Assembly (NCBI GenBank): GCA_035772785.1
Contig: JAOCPU010000004.1
Coordinates: 186,001-250,000 of the forward strand
Reading direction: 5' to 3'
From: Phlebiopsis flavidoalba
Taxonomy: Eukaryota > Basidiomycota > Agaricomycetes > Polyporales > Phanerochaetaceae
Length of the DNA: 64,000 bases
The position numbers were made by a program, and so were the translations under genes. Positions 23,757 to 33,974 of this stretch are shown piece by piece. The stretch's first letter is position 1; every line of letters starts with the position of its first letter. The notes under the pieces are model-generated. The model saw nothing but the letters and a program-made list of their open reading frames with translations, ran no database searches and was not told where the DNA came from.

Positions 23757-25730
23757 TTAAAAGGGCTGTGAGATGTACCTTCGGCCGCCCTCGACTGTAT
23801 CTTCCACCGATGTATCATAACCATGAGCGCAGGGTGCTTCTTGAGGATGTTATACGTCAGAGGCATGATCATGAGACAATAGCGGCGGTGGCGCAGAGAG
23901 CGATAGTCGCGCTACGAACGTTTCACGAAGGAAAATCATGCCAAAAGATTGACGGGATTAATGTCTACGCGCGATTTCAGCGAGGATAAACATGAGTAGT
24001 TGGAGAATGACTAACGTTGAGCTCAAGAAACAGCTCGTGTCATTCGGAAGAAACGAGCACGGTGCTTGAGATGTAGGAGGTCCCGGTCGAGGAAGGAGTA
24101 CAAGGCGGGTGTAAAATGCAGGGTAGTCCACTGTCGTAGAAATATATCTTCGCAGCATGTTATCACTGAGGCGTGAGGAGGAATGAGTACTCACCCAGGT
24201 TGTACTCCTTCATGAGGATGAAGAGCGCATGGTGAGCCGCCAAAAACCAACAGTTGCCGCCTGTTTCCGAGCAATGAGCACGACGCCTTGCAGCACACAC
24301 TATGGCACCCACCATTAGTCCCAACACACGACGCAACCCAATCCATAACCAAAACCGCCCTCGTCAAAATGCGGCATCACACCACCACGATGCACAGTCA
24401 CATTCAACGCACGCGTAACCAACGCCTTGCTTGCGCTCCTCCGATCCCACCCGACAGAGAGCGGCAACAACTGCGAGCCACGTCCTCGTAAGATCGCGCG
24501 AGTGGCGAAGCTCAGCGCATGCAGCGACTGGTGGAGACTGAGCTTGTGCAGGGCGCGCGCCGCGCCGCGCCTTCGGTTTTGCCCGCGTCCTTGTCCTTGC
24601 CCTGGTCGTCAAAGAACTTGCGCCAGTCGTCCGCCGTTTCGTCGTCGTCCTCGGCGTCGGGGTTCTTGTCGTCTGGGTCCGACTCGTCTGCATCCGCGTC
24701 TGCGTGTTTCGCTTTTTGGGATTTGGGCTTGGCGCGGCCGTGCGCCGAGCTCTTCGACCCACCAGGTGTTGAGTTCGGCTTGTTCAGTGGGGAAGGTTGT
24801 GAGTCGTTCGAAGCGGAGCGAGAGTCGAGTTTTGTCTGACGGACGTGCGGGTGGTCCTCTGCGCGAGTATGTTGCAAGCAGGCCGCTGTACACGCTTAAT
24901 ATTGTGCTTTTCTCAATCGCAGAAAAAAACACTCACGCAGCTTCCCGCAAGAAGAACCATCGAATATCATCCCACACTTGAACGACTCGCTCAGGCCAGG
25001 TCTCTATGAACATATCCCGAACCTCGGGGTCGAGCCTGCCGTCGTCCTCACTGGGCCTCACTCTTGCGCTTTTTCGGGTCTGATTCGCAGCGCGCGGCGG
25101 AGCGGCGGGCATAGGACAGCAAAGGGCCGTTAGAATTTGCCTGAAGGCGAAATATAGAACTGTGGGCGCAACCGGTGCTCAAAAAAAAAAAAAAAAAACC
25201 GGTGCTCGAGCCGGGAGCTTTGCTGACGGACGTCGCGAGGTGCTTTTGCAGTGAAAACAGAATTTTGAGAGAAGACGTCTAGGGCGCACACGTTAGCATG
25301 AGTTCTCGCGTAGTAAAACCGTTTCGCAGACGCACCTTAAGCACAGACTCATCGTCCTTGAGCAGCCCCGTCAGCATATCCACATACGCACGCAGCTTCT
25401 CCTGGATCCACGCCCGTACGGGCCTTCGTCTCGTCGTTCCCCGCCACATTTGATCAACAGGCCCATTGGTATATAATCACTCACAAAAACACACTGCTAC
25501 AGGCGCATATGGATCGCCTTGGAGAGCAGCTGCGGCGTTCCCCACGCCGGTCGTAAGCGCGCAATCTCGAGGAGGTCCGCGAGCGGTTTGAGCGAGGCCG
25601 TTGTTATCGCTACCGGCCCGCGATGAGCTGGTCCTCGAGGTTTGTGTATCGTCGCAGTCGAGTCCTTGGCGGCGCCGACGCCGTCGTTGGTTGCGCTTTT
25701 TTGGAGGCGGGGATCGAGCGCGGGAGCCAT
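23269..25730 (-). CDS. NOC4: Nucleolar complex protein 4 (Noc4 / Utp19)
   Basis: Nucleolar protein that with Nop14 helps assemble and export the small ribosomal subunit. The start at 25730 reads MAPALDPRL; then ASLKPLADLLEIA and PQLLSKAI; RAWIQEKLRAYVDMLTG read across indels; DIRWFFLREA near 24960; an acidic stretch ending DDWRKFFDDQGK (24600-24660); and HKLSLH-SLHAL. The CBF/Noc domain follows, with VDYPAFYTRL near 24110, then pieces reading as LDRD-LHLKHRARFF. The C-terminus is read from 23700 (DPFNFNELNPDFDKTPSIP) to ELWTFS with TGA at 23269-23271. Order and ends match fungal Noc4. A 33-base C run at 23724-23756 and an A18 block at 25181-25198 lie inside it. The start was chosen by the conserved N-terminus. 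Confidence 0.85.
23724..23756. repeat. 33-base pure C homopolymer
   Basis: An uninterrupted run of 33 C sits inside the Noc4 coding region, at a place where the protein would otherwise read continuously. Such runs are rarely real in fungal exons and are a typical low-accuracy read or consensus artefact. A shorter C run at 741-757 interrupts the cellobiohydrolase in the same way. Confidence 0.9.
25170..25207. repeat. Poly(A) block flanked by 11 bp direct repeats
   Basis: The 11-mer AACCGGTGCTC occurs at 25170-25180 and again at 25197-25207, separated by 16 A (18 A in all counting the repeat's own). This is the shape of a target-site duplication around a tail-only retro-insertion. It lies in the Noc4 coding region. 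One copy of the repeat plus the A16 spacer is 27 bp, so the reading frame is kept and would add nine residues, mostly Phe. Confidence 0.75.
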
Positions 25731-26228
25731 GGCTTTTCGGGGGGGCGTGAGCAGTAGAGCTCTTCAGCTCTGCGGGCGTCGGCCTGGCTTCTCGCCAAAA
25801 TGATTGCAGGCGAAGGCTCCCTCTGGGGATGACATATGTGAAGCTGTGTTCGTCGTTCAGATGATTTCCGTTCTCGTGCTGCTGTGCTCACAAATCGAAA
25901 CCTAGGAGTTTGGTTTCTCAATGAAGCGCTTTAGAATTGAGCAAAGATTGTTTGATAATTATACAAATTTTCAGTTGAGAGCATTTTTTTCCGCACAACT
26001 TTCACAGACTGATGGAGTGGTATAGCAATAGCCTAACACGGCGTACAAGCAATACACATGCGTTACTATGATCCAGAGTTTCCAGTGTGTAGTACAGATG
26101 ACAATGAGGTTATTTTACACGGTACCTATGATAAGCATCCTTAAACTGACGCTGTTCAATCTACCGGGAGTGTTCAGTGTTCAGTGTTCAGTGTCAGTGT
26201 TCAGTGTCAGCGTTAACGACGCTCAATG
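25731..26228. other. Noc4 upstream region with short tandem repeat
   Basis: AT-rich DNA between the Noc4 start and the end of the carboxypeptidase gene. Positions about 26170-26212 hold a small degenerate tandem array of GTGTTCA and GTGTCA units. A long minus-strand frame upstream of the Noc4 ATG lacks recognisable similarity. Confidence 0.5.
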
Positions 26229-28609
26229 TCAGACTCGTCCCAGTTTCAGAATGAACTTGGTGTGGAAGACGATCTTGTCGTCTTAGAGAGTGCCTGGGGC
26301 TTAGTGGCTGCTCAAAGGGTTCAGCGACAGATTTAGTAAATGGAATGCAGCATGCGCACCTTCGTTGATGGTGTGCGCGCCGTTTTGTAGTAGTAGTTTC
26401 GACGCATGCGTGAAAGGCTCGTACCGGTAAATATTTTTGGTCAAATTCCAATAATGCTTCGTATCTAACAGCATTCATGAGCTCCGATCTCGCCACATAC
26501 ACAAAACCAAGACATACCCGTATTCCCCAGGGCGACACTCGGCTGCACAACCGCCTTGCAGGCCCTTATACTTCCGCCGAGCGCTCCAGCGCGCTCAACA
26601 ATCGTCCCCCGCCAGCAGCGCATACGCACCCAGCGCCCGACGTCGGCGTCATCGGCGACGGGTCGAGCGCCGTGCCAAACGCGTCCGAGAGCTACACAAA
26701 GCTGTCCGCCCTAGCGCCCGCTTACGGTTTTTTTATTTTTTTTTTTTTCATTGTTTCTGACGTTTTTCCCAGAACGCGTTCTGAGACTGAGCGTTGTACC
26801 GCTCCGCGAACGGGCTGCAAGAGCCTCGTCGTGCGCGCCCTGGAGGTCCGCCACCGAGCTGCGAGCCGCTGCTCATCAGCCGCGTAGCTGAAAAAAAAAG
26901 GGGGGGGAGGCGCACCTGTGCTCCGCAATCCGGTGGGTTCACGGACAAAGTGCGGGCCTGCTCCGGGCAGCGCGTTGACCTTCACCGCTCCCGCCCGCGA
27001 CGAGATCGACCGCCTGTGTCGTGCCGAGCGCCGCCGCGAAGGCTGTAGGGCAGGGTCCTGCGCGAGCATGAGCTGCGTGAGACCGCGTGCAGCCATCGGC
27101 GGCGGGGCGTCCGCTGTGGATTGCGGCCTTGGCGAGCGCGCGGAAGGACGGGGGCACGTCGGTACTGCCCGAAGAGAGCGCGGCGCATTGGGCGCCCTGG
27201 AAGGAGCGTGGCCCCCCCGGACGTAGCGCAGGAGCGCGGTCTCGTGTGGGTGGGCTTCGAGCTCGACTATGGCGGAGGCGAGCATGCCGATTGACTGAGA
27301 GGGGTGAGGTGGATGGCGTTGTATGGGGGGAGAGGGCTTACCGTGTGGCGCGGTGGGACGCTTGAGTGGCCGCCTAGGGTCGAAAATTTCGACCTTGAGG
27401 TCGAAGTAGCCTTGTCTCAGCCGTGTAGGGCAGCGCAAAGATGGTGTCTCCGCCATAGAGCTCCATAAAGGGTGCTGTCGCGTCGTCAGCATATGCTAGG
27501 GCAAGCGTTTTGTGTCACCTACCGCCTTCGTCAAGGAGAGCCGCAAAGCCATTAGTACCATATATCTCTTCAGATACTTTCCAATGGGTCCAGCGCCCTG
27601 AAATGACAGTCAGACGGAGCTAAAAGGGTGACTATAATGCTATCTACCTGGCGACCGCCGGACTCTTCGTCGATGCCAAAGGCGACCACAAAGGTCCGCT
27701 TAGGAGTGAAGCCATGTTTGAGCAGGTATGTAATAGAGGTTCTGAAGACAACGTCAGACGGCGACAACAGTAATAATCAAAGTCGCCCTACAAGATAGAT
27801 ACGACATCCGGTTTGTCGTCGTCGGCGCTGCCTCGGCCCCATAACCAGGTGCCTGACGTCAAAGGTGAGCCATTTAACAAATTTTCTCGACAAGCAAAGC
27901 GCACCATCAAAGTGGCCGGAGAAGGGTGGATGGAACCCAGTCTGCTGCTGTTGATGGGTCGACCGGTACGACATCTTACGGGGATATGGGTGAGGTCAGC
28001 GTCACAAGATGATGCTGGGAACCACTTGCCCATGTGAGCCGTCAGGAGGACGGGTTTGAGGGATTCATCCGACCCCTTCCAATGGAACACAAGCGCGTAC
28101 TTGTTGACCTTGTCGACTCGCAGGGTATCAAACCTAGCGTACAGTCAGTGGCAGACGAGCCTGGACACGGCAAGGTGCGTACACCACGGGGGAAGAGCCG
28201 CTCTAGCTCGGCGTGCAGGCTCGTAAACGTCCTCCCATCTGGGATCCTCGCGTCGACGGAACGCCATGCCATCGTAGGAAAGCGGACCTGTCTCATCGTG
28301 AGTAAGACACCATGTGCTGGGCGTGTTTTCATGATGGGTGCTTACGGGACGCGCACGACGACGGCAGAGAGCGCGTTGGATGGCCTCGCTCAGAAAGCTG
28401 TCCGCGCTGTACTCGCGCTCGAGAGCGACGTCGAGGTCGTAGTGCACATTTGGATGCAGCGCAGCGAACTGTGGACAGTAGTCCTCGCTGCTAGGCCATC
28501 AGTCTGCGGGCCCCCGGGAACCTGGACCGGAAACTGGTGCGGGGATCCGCTGGCCACGCCCGTTTTGGAGAGCAAGAAAGAGCAGAGACGCGAGTAGGTT
28601 TCGCAACAT
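26229..28609 (-). CDS. M20 family carboxypeptidase (CPS1 / Gly-Xaa carboxypeptidase type)
   Basis: Zinc exopeptidase of the vacuolar carboxypeptidase S type that frees C-terminal residues from small peptides. The likely start at 28609 gives a short hydrophobic anchor, LLASLLFLALQ, then CPQFAALHPNV. Catalytic-domain pieces in order: AIQ, DPRWEDVYE, VFHWKGSDESLKPVLLTAHM (metal His), WLWGRGSADD (bridging Asp), LLKHGFTPKRTFVVAFGIDE and EESGGRQ (catalytic Glu pair), IGMLASAIVELEAHPHETA and TTQAVDLVAGG. The end reads YWNLTKNIYRYEPFTHA, HTINE, then KFILKLGRV with TGA at 26229-26231. A TATATA element lies near 28707-28714, about 100 bp upstream of the ATG. Indels break the frame repeatedly. The start could lie further upstream. 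Confidence 0.88.
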
Positions 28610-29353
28610 GCCGACGCTCTGCAGTCGCTATAAATGCTGTCTGTCAGTGCGGCGGGGTGCGGGGGTGCTTGCAGACGATGCCCACCTTGTATGGCCTCTG
28701 CAGGGGATATATACTCCTGGCAATTTAATTGGACGACCCGAGTGACCACGGTGCGTGGGAGGAAAGACCAATCGCCCGCGACACGATGATAAATGGCACC
28801 GGCGCTAGTGGGTGGAACGCAGGCGCTGTGCCGGGACCGCTGGCACTGGAGCCGCTACGCATTCCGAAAATGAACGAGTGTACTCCTGTTTACGACGCAG
28901 CCCTGTTTGCTCACTGGAGGAGCCCCCCGTCAGTACATCTGTGAGTCGCACATGTTCTCGGGCTGATTATTTGAACTACCCTAAGCATATGTAGAAACTA
29001 AAGACCCTGTCCGTGCGCAGGGGTGCCCGAGGTCTAGAAAGCTGCCTGTGCTTTGACTGTGAGGGTACCTTCGCAGTTATAGCAGACGTCCACCTTTGCG
29101 ATGGCTCACCGTCCGTCTTGTCTTCCCCGAGCTCCCGTCTCTCAGAGAGCTGCAAGCCTGCGCTCAGCGACGTCTCGTCTCCCTCCGACCTCCTCCAGCG
29201 CGCCCCACGCGCACCCGATTTTTCGCACCACCCCCCGCTCGCTACCGTCTTTTCTCGGGCCGTGCGCACCACAGACGCAGATTCGCCGAAGCTCGAGGAC
29301 ACGGACATACACAGCGAATGCCTCGTCTGAAGACCGCGAATCCTGCTGCCAGC
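28610..29353. promoter_or_regulatory. Divergent intergenic region, carboxypeptidase / zinc-finger factor
   Basis: The two neighbours are transcribed away from each other. TATATA near 28707-28714 suits the minus-strand carboxypeptidase. Plus-strand Ser/Pro/Ala-rich open frames between 29010 and 29353 may be an unrecognised 5' exon of the zinc-finger gene or untranslated leader; I could not decide. Confidence 0.4.
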
Positions 29354-31190
29354 ATGAACATCGCCGTCGAGCCGCCCTGCGAGGAATGCGCCAAGAGTGC
29401 GAGGAAGGCTCCTGTGAGCTTCAATTAACTGAACAGTGCACCGATCAGTGTGTTGTTGTACCCTGTAACGACGCTCATCATGGCTATGTGCCCTGCGAGG
29501 CAGCCAATGTCGTCGCCAATTGCGATGTTTTGTGCACCGAACGGACCTGACTGCAACGCGCTTGAAACACCATCGTGAGTACCTCGAGGACAACCCATCT
29601 CGGATAACACCACTAAGGGCCTAATTAGATGCAATGTTGCCCGGAGTACCGCCATTTGTTCACAGACCCCAGGGCCCCAATCGTCCCAATCGCCCCAGCA
29701 ATTCAACTGCCGTGCCTTTCCCGACGAGTTCTATGCATGGCTAATCCTGGACACGCGCAGGGCCACGAGGCCCCACAACCACTTTTACAGCGGGAGCTCA
29801 ACCTCAAAAAAAAAAATTCCCAGCTCGTCACCAGCCCCGCGTCGCCCTTTCCCACGCACCCCGCCGCGCCCTCTCCGCTCCCCTCCCCTCCCCCTCGCAG
29901 CCGCTGAGCCACGGCCACCCGCAGCCCACGCCAGGCCTCGTCTGCATGTGGGGCAACTGCGGCGCCGTCTTCAGCACGATGAACGAGCTCGTCGGGCACG
30001 TGAACCTGCAGCACCTGCGGCTGCCCCCTCCCCGCCGCCACAGGCAGGCCGCGCTCGCGCCCGCGTCGTGCCTCTGGGCCGACTGCACACGTCTACCCGA
30101 CGCCGAGCTCCGTCCCCGGCCCGTCCGCCGCGGACAACGTCCTCGGCGTCCCTCGCGAGCCACCTCCTCCAGGACCACCTCGGCCTAAGCCCACGCACGC
30201 CCCCGCACACGTCGGCCTGCGTGGCAGCAACGAGCGCCGAGTGTGTCGCCCCCTGCGTCGGGCCCGCACGACTGACAGCCTGCGCCCGAGCATGATTGCG
30301 ATGCGCTCCCAGGCGCATGTGTTGTGTCGCTGGACGGGGTTGTCGGACGAGGGGGTTCGCGTCCGTGCGATGCGTTGACGGCGCACATAACGCCGCCATG
30401 TCGGAGCGGGCGGGCGCATTTATGATTGCCTATTGGGAGGGTGTTCGCGGCAGCGTGTGAGGAATGGCTTTGCCAGTACCGCAGAAGATATGTCAAGGCA
30501 TCACTCCCATAGGTTCGATGCCATGTCCTTCTTCCTGAAAATTGACGCATAATAATGACCGAAATGACCGAGCCATACGGGCCATCGACCGTTTCCAAAT
30601 GCAAAAACTGCCTAACAAAACTTCTCCGATAGGCAGCGACTACTCTCGCGCAGCACATGCGCCGAACACACACAAGAAAGTGAGTCTTCCCCGTATATCT
30701 CAGCTGATTGTGCCCTGATGATCGCGCCGCCGCAGAACCGATGTGTGTGACTACCCGGCTGCGGGCAAGGTCGTTCGCCATCCAACGGGCGCGCTGACGA
30801 TCGCACAAACGCACGCACGAACGGGCACAGCCGTTCAAATGCCACCTTCTGCGACCGGTACGCCCCCCTGTCTCTCCCCTTCCTTCCTTCCGCTAACCCT
30901 TGCGACAGAGCATTCCACCGAGTCCTCGAATCTCTCAAAACACGTACGTAACCTTTTTTTCCGAGCAGTGGGGATGAAGAGGCTGATGGTGTCCTGGGCA
31001 GTTGAGGACGCCTACAGGCGTGAAGCCCTATCCCTGCACGGAGCCTGGGTGTACGAAGACGTTTTTGCGCGCCCCGACCAGCTTGCGAGGCACCAGACCG
31101 CTGCATCGCAAGAAGAGCCCCGCCCGCTGCTGCGTCGTAGCCCGCGCGTGGGCTTTTGTGTTATTTTTTCATTATTTGCTATGGTGTGAG
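29354..31190 (+). CDS. C2H2 zinc-finger transcription factor, Zap1-like
   Basis: DNA-binding regulator. From ATG 29354 (MNIAVEPPCEECAK) a Cys-rich stretch follows, including EECEEGSC-type spacing, LTEQCTDQCVVVPCNDAHH, a CEAANVVANCDVLC segment and, after an intron (about 29575-29628), QCCPEYRHLFTD. A first zinc-finger pair starts at about 29942, with CMWGNCGAVFSTMNELVGHV then NLQHL, followed by CLWADC. A distal array near 30740-31110 reads CDYP-C/K-type fingers with GALTI, SSNLSKHVR, TGVKPYPCTEPGCTKTF and DQLARHQ, with TGEKP-like linkers. This resembles yeast Zap1, whose fingers and Cys/His-rich domains sense zinc. Assignment to zinc control is inference. Start, exon limits and stop are approximate, and frames are broken. 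Confidence 0.72.
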
Positions 31191-31624
31191 ACCCACGTTT
31201 GTGGGCTTGGTGGATGCGCTGTTAACGTGTGCTCTAGTGTATCACTTTTGTGCTGTAAAAATGACGGACGTGTAGTTGTCGCTGACGCAATTGAGCTTAT
31301 GATTTTGCGTGTAACATTTGCTTTGCTAGAGATGATTTCATGTTGGCAAAAATTTCTGGAACGACATGCAAATTCAAGCAAGTCGTTTGCTTACGCGCGT
31401 ATATAAAGCGTGCCAAAGTAGCATGCGCATATATGGGGTAAGATAAAATGTAAACGAAGTGCGTAGAGCTTTCGACTGATCCTAGTGACGCGTCGAAAAG
31501 AGACGAGCTGTGATTTGATCGGCAAAAGCCGCGGCACCTGGCCGTCGAAACTTTTCTTCCCCGCCTCTAGCTGTTGTCCATACCTGGCATACACGGCCTC
31601 TACGAGACATATTTCAAGAGCTAA
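31191..31624. other. Intergenic region, convergent 3' ends
   Basis: AT-rich spacer between the zinc-finger gene and the cytidylyltransferase-like gene, which end toward each other. No coding or RNA gene is apparent. Confidence 0.45.
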
Positions 31625-32586
31625 ACTATTCCATAAAAATCGACCAAAGGACCCTCAGACTGGAATGGATCGTCGTTCGCTGGTTCTCTATCGGTGTTCG
31701 ACACTTCTAGGCTCGGCGGCTTGCCCCTGATGGTCCCGTTTTTCAACCCTGGAGTCTCGGGGCGGTGGTCGTACTGCAAGGTGCAATGGTGTCAGTCCCG
31801 CGGGTTGGTCTTGTCGGGATGCATTTGCCTATGCGAATCAAATTCAACGTTGCAATGCTTCAAAGGCGAGGAAGTACTCACGAAGGCCCTTGACCATGTC
31901 GTACAACCCCTTGACCCGCTCCTTGTCGTACGCGGGGTCTACCGACGCACCCTCGTCGACAGCGACATAGTCTACCCTGTGTGCGCTCAAAAACGCCTCG
32001 TCGATGCGCCACGGCGCGTCGTCTATCACCTCGTCCAACCCACCGACAGTGCCGCACGAGCTCACAGCGCTCGAACGTCTGGGGAATCCGCACCTTCTGG
32101 CCAGCCTGCCTCGCAACTTCTGTCGGGGAACACGCCGACCATGAGGTGCACGCTCGGGAACGACAGCTTCGCCTGGCGCAGCTGGAGCGCATGGCTGGCG
32201 GGACCTCAGTACGTCATGCGTTGCTTGGAAGGAGGCGCACAAGCTTACCCCACGCCCAGCGGGTCGAACAGCCCATCGACGTACACCCGCACCGTCTTCT
32301 GCGGCCTCGCCTCGCCACCGAGTGCGCGCTGGACGTACGCCCGGATGTCCTCCGCGCTCAGAAAGGGCGTGCTGAACATGGCGCAGGCGAGCAGCGCCGG
32401 CGCGGGCTCGGAGGGCGCGGGGGGCGGGGCGTCGTCGCCGAGGCCGATGGGTCGGCGATGCTCGACTCGAGCGAGCGGTGGCCCTCGGAGACGAAGTCGT
32501 ACTCTGCCAGGTCGTCGTTGGAGAACACGGACGAGGCGTCGATGGACCGCCGCAGGGCGCCGGTGGCCGTTGCTGCTGCCGGCCAT
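31625..32586 (-). CDS. Choline-phosphate cytidylyltransferase-like nucleotidyltransferase
   Basis: Family of CTP:phosphocholine cytidylyltransferase, the rate-setting step of the Kennedy pathway for phosphatidylcholine. After ATG 32586 and an acidic Ser-rich leader (SIDASSVFSNDDLAEYDF), FLSAEDIRAYVQRALGGEA leads to TVRVYVDGLFDPLGVG. An intron (GTAAGC at the G codon) joins to HALQLRQAKLSFPSVHLM. Then come FERCELVRHCRWV, DEVIDDAPWRIDEAFLSAH and RVDYVAVDEGASVDPAYDKE. The last exon, after an intron near 31780-31885, ends DPFQSEGPLVDFYGIV at about 31625. The nucleotide-binding HxGH motif appears as GVGH, with the first histidine missing, and the usual RTxGISTS-type motif is not seen. It may be a diverged paralogue with altered activity. 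Frame breaks occur. Confidence 0.83.
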
Positions 32587-32965
32587 GGTGCTGTGAGAGA
32601 GTGCTGGCTGTAGGGGATGCGAGGCGCGACGAGATGTGCGCGGCGGAGCGTGTGCACGAGGCTGGTCGTGCCATCAGGGCCTGTATTTGACCATCCTGGC
32701 GCAAATAACTGTATACATCCACCGTGTTCTTATAGTAGGATCTGCAATACAGAGCGTGCGCTGGGAACGGGCAGTCGCTCGTCCTTGCGTTTTCCCACAG
32801 CATGCGTTTTGAGACGAACGACCACCACCACCGCGGAGCCGGAAGCAGTCACAGTGATCAGCCCCCGCCGTCCCTCTAAGCCCCCACGCTGACTTATCGT
32901 GCACATCTCACCCGTTTTTCTGCAAACATGACTCGCAAGGAAGCTCGCGTAGATCCACCACCACC
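32587..32965. promoter_or_regulatory. Divergent promoter, cytidylyltransferase / OHCU decarboxylase
   Basis: A 379 bp gap separates two start codons on opposite strands, so it should serve both. It contains a TTATAGTAGGATC stretch near 32730-32742. No factor site could be named. Confidence 0.5.
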
Positions 32966-33557
32966 ATGCCCTCGCTCCCCCCGCTCGCCGCGCTGAACAC
33001 CGGCGACACCGACACCCTCATCGCAGCACTCGGCCTCCTCTTCGAGCCGTCCCCCCGCGCTCACACACCTCGCGCCGCAGGTCGCCGCGCGCCTCGCCGC
33101 CGCACCCGCACGCACCTACGCAGAGACCTCATCGACAACCGCGCTCGCCGCACTCGCCAGCTGGTCCCCCGAGCGCAAGGCGCAGTTCGTCGGGGGCCAC
33201 CCGCGCATCGGCGAGGCGGCGGCGTTGTCCGCGCTCAGCGCGACGGAGCAGGCCGCCCGCGCGACGCCGCCCGCGGTGCTCGCGCGCCTTGCGCACCTCA
33301 ATGCGTGCTACGAGCACCGCTACCCGGGGCTCATCTACATCACGTTTGTAAACGGCCGCGCTCAAGGGCGGAGGTGATGTGTGAGATGGAGGATGTACTT
33401 GGTTTGGAGCGGTCGTTGGATCCTGCGCAGCCTGAGCTGGGGGCGATTGGGGTCGTCGAGGTGGGTGGGCCGGAGTGGATGGGGGAGCTCGAGCGGGCGG
33501 TGTGGGGATGTGGGGAAAATCGCGAAAAGTAGGCTTGGGACGCTTGGGGTGCAGTAA
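32966..33557 (+). CDS. 2-oxo-4-hydroxy-4-carboxy-5-ureidoimidazoline (OHCU) decarboxylase
   Basis: Third enzyme of oxidative urate breakdown, converting OHCU to (S)-allantoin after urate oxidase and HIU hydrolase; fungi use it to draw nitrogen from purines. The start at 32966 (MPSLPPLAALNTGD) follows ACCACC. After one indel the frame reads FEPSPALTHLAPQVAARLAA, then SWSPERKAQFVGGHPRIGE (the HP-IGE signature with the catalytic His), LARLAHLNACYEHRYPG, YITFVNGR, and after a further join RAEVMCEMEDVLG. A frame change near the end gives DVGKIAKSRLGTLGVQ and TAA at 33555-33557. Length, about 190 residues, is typical. No urate oxidase or HIU hydrolase gene is visible nearby. Confidence 0.86.
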
Positions 33558-33974
33558 ATGGGTTTTATATCCTAGGTACGTCTGCTACTTGTCACGAATT
33601 TTGTCTGTCTTTGCTCAAACATTTACATCACAGTACACGCATATATACGGTATGAAACGAGTAGAAGTACACTGGGTCCATCGGTATTTCCCGTTTACAC
33701 GGTTTTTAAAATGAGAGAATAACATCCTAGAGACCATAGTCGACCACCGAGCAATAAATATTACATACCTATACAGCGGAAACGACCGACTGCTGCCAAA
33801 GCTGCTCGACCTTTCCGCCTTGCGCTACGACATTAAACTATCAGCGATCGTACGCATCAAAGGGAAGAGTCCCCCACTCTCAAAGCAGCTTGTCTCCTTG
33901 CTTCAAGTTCTGGGTTCGAATTCCTGACGATGCGTAGCAGTTCCTCGGCGTTCAGCAAGACAGATGCCACAGTC
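33558..33974. other. Intergenic region, convergent 3' ends
   Basis: AT-rich spacer between the OHCU decarboxylase and the minus-strand J-domain gene. A T-arm-like string near 33913-33922 is not part of a tRNA. Nothing else is supported. Confidence 0.45.

Noticed and set aside
24364..24762. 132-codon minus-strand frame very rich in Arg and Thr
   Set aside because: It is an alternative frame of the acidic Noc4 segment, whose other frame gives the conserved DDWRKFFDD.
26170..26212. Short GTGTTCA tandem repeats as a regulatory array
   Set aside because: Only a few degenerate units between convergent features; an ordinary microsatellite explains them.
26722..27492. 256-codon minus-strand frame as a single protein
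   Set aside because: It is a chance concatenation of two frames of the M20 carboxypeptidase; conserved motifs switch in and out of it.
29703..30399. Long minus-strand Ala/Arg/Gly-rich frames opposite the zinc-finger gene
   Set aside because: Shadows of a GC-rich exon; the plus strand carries the zinc-finger signature.
33900..33930. GGGTTCGAATTCC resembling a tRNA T-arm
   Set aside because: No pairing stem of correct length and no acceptor, D- or anticodon arm nearby.
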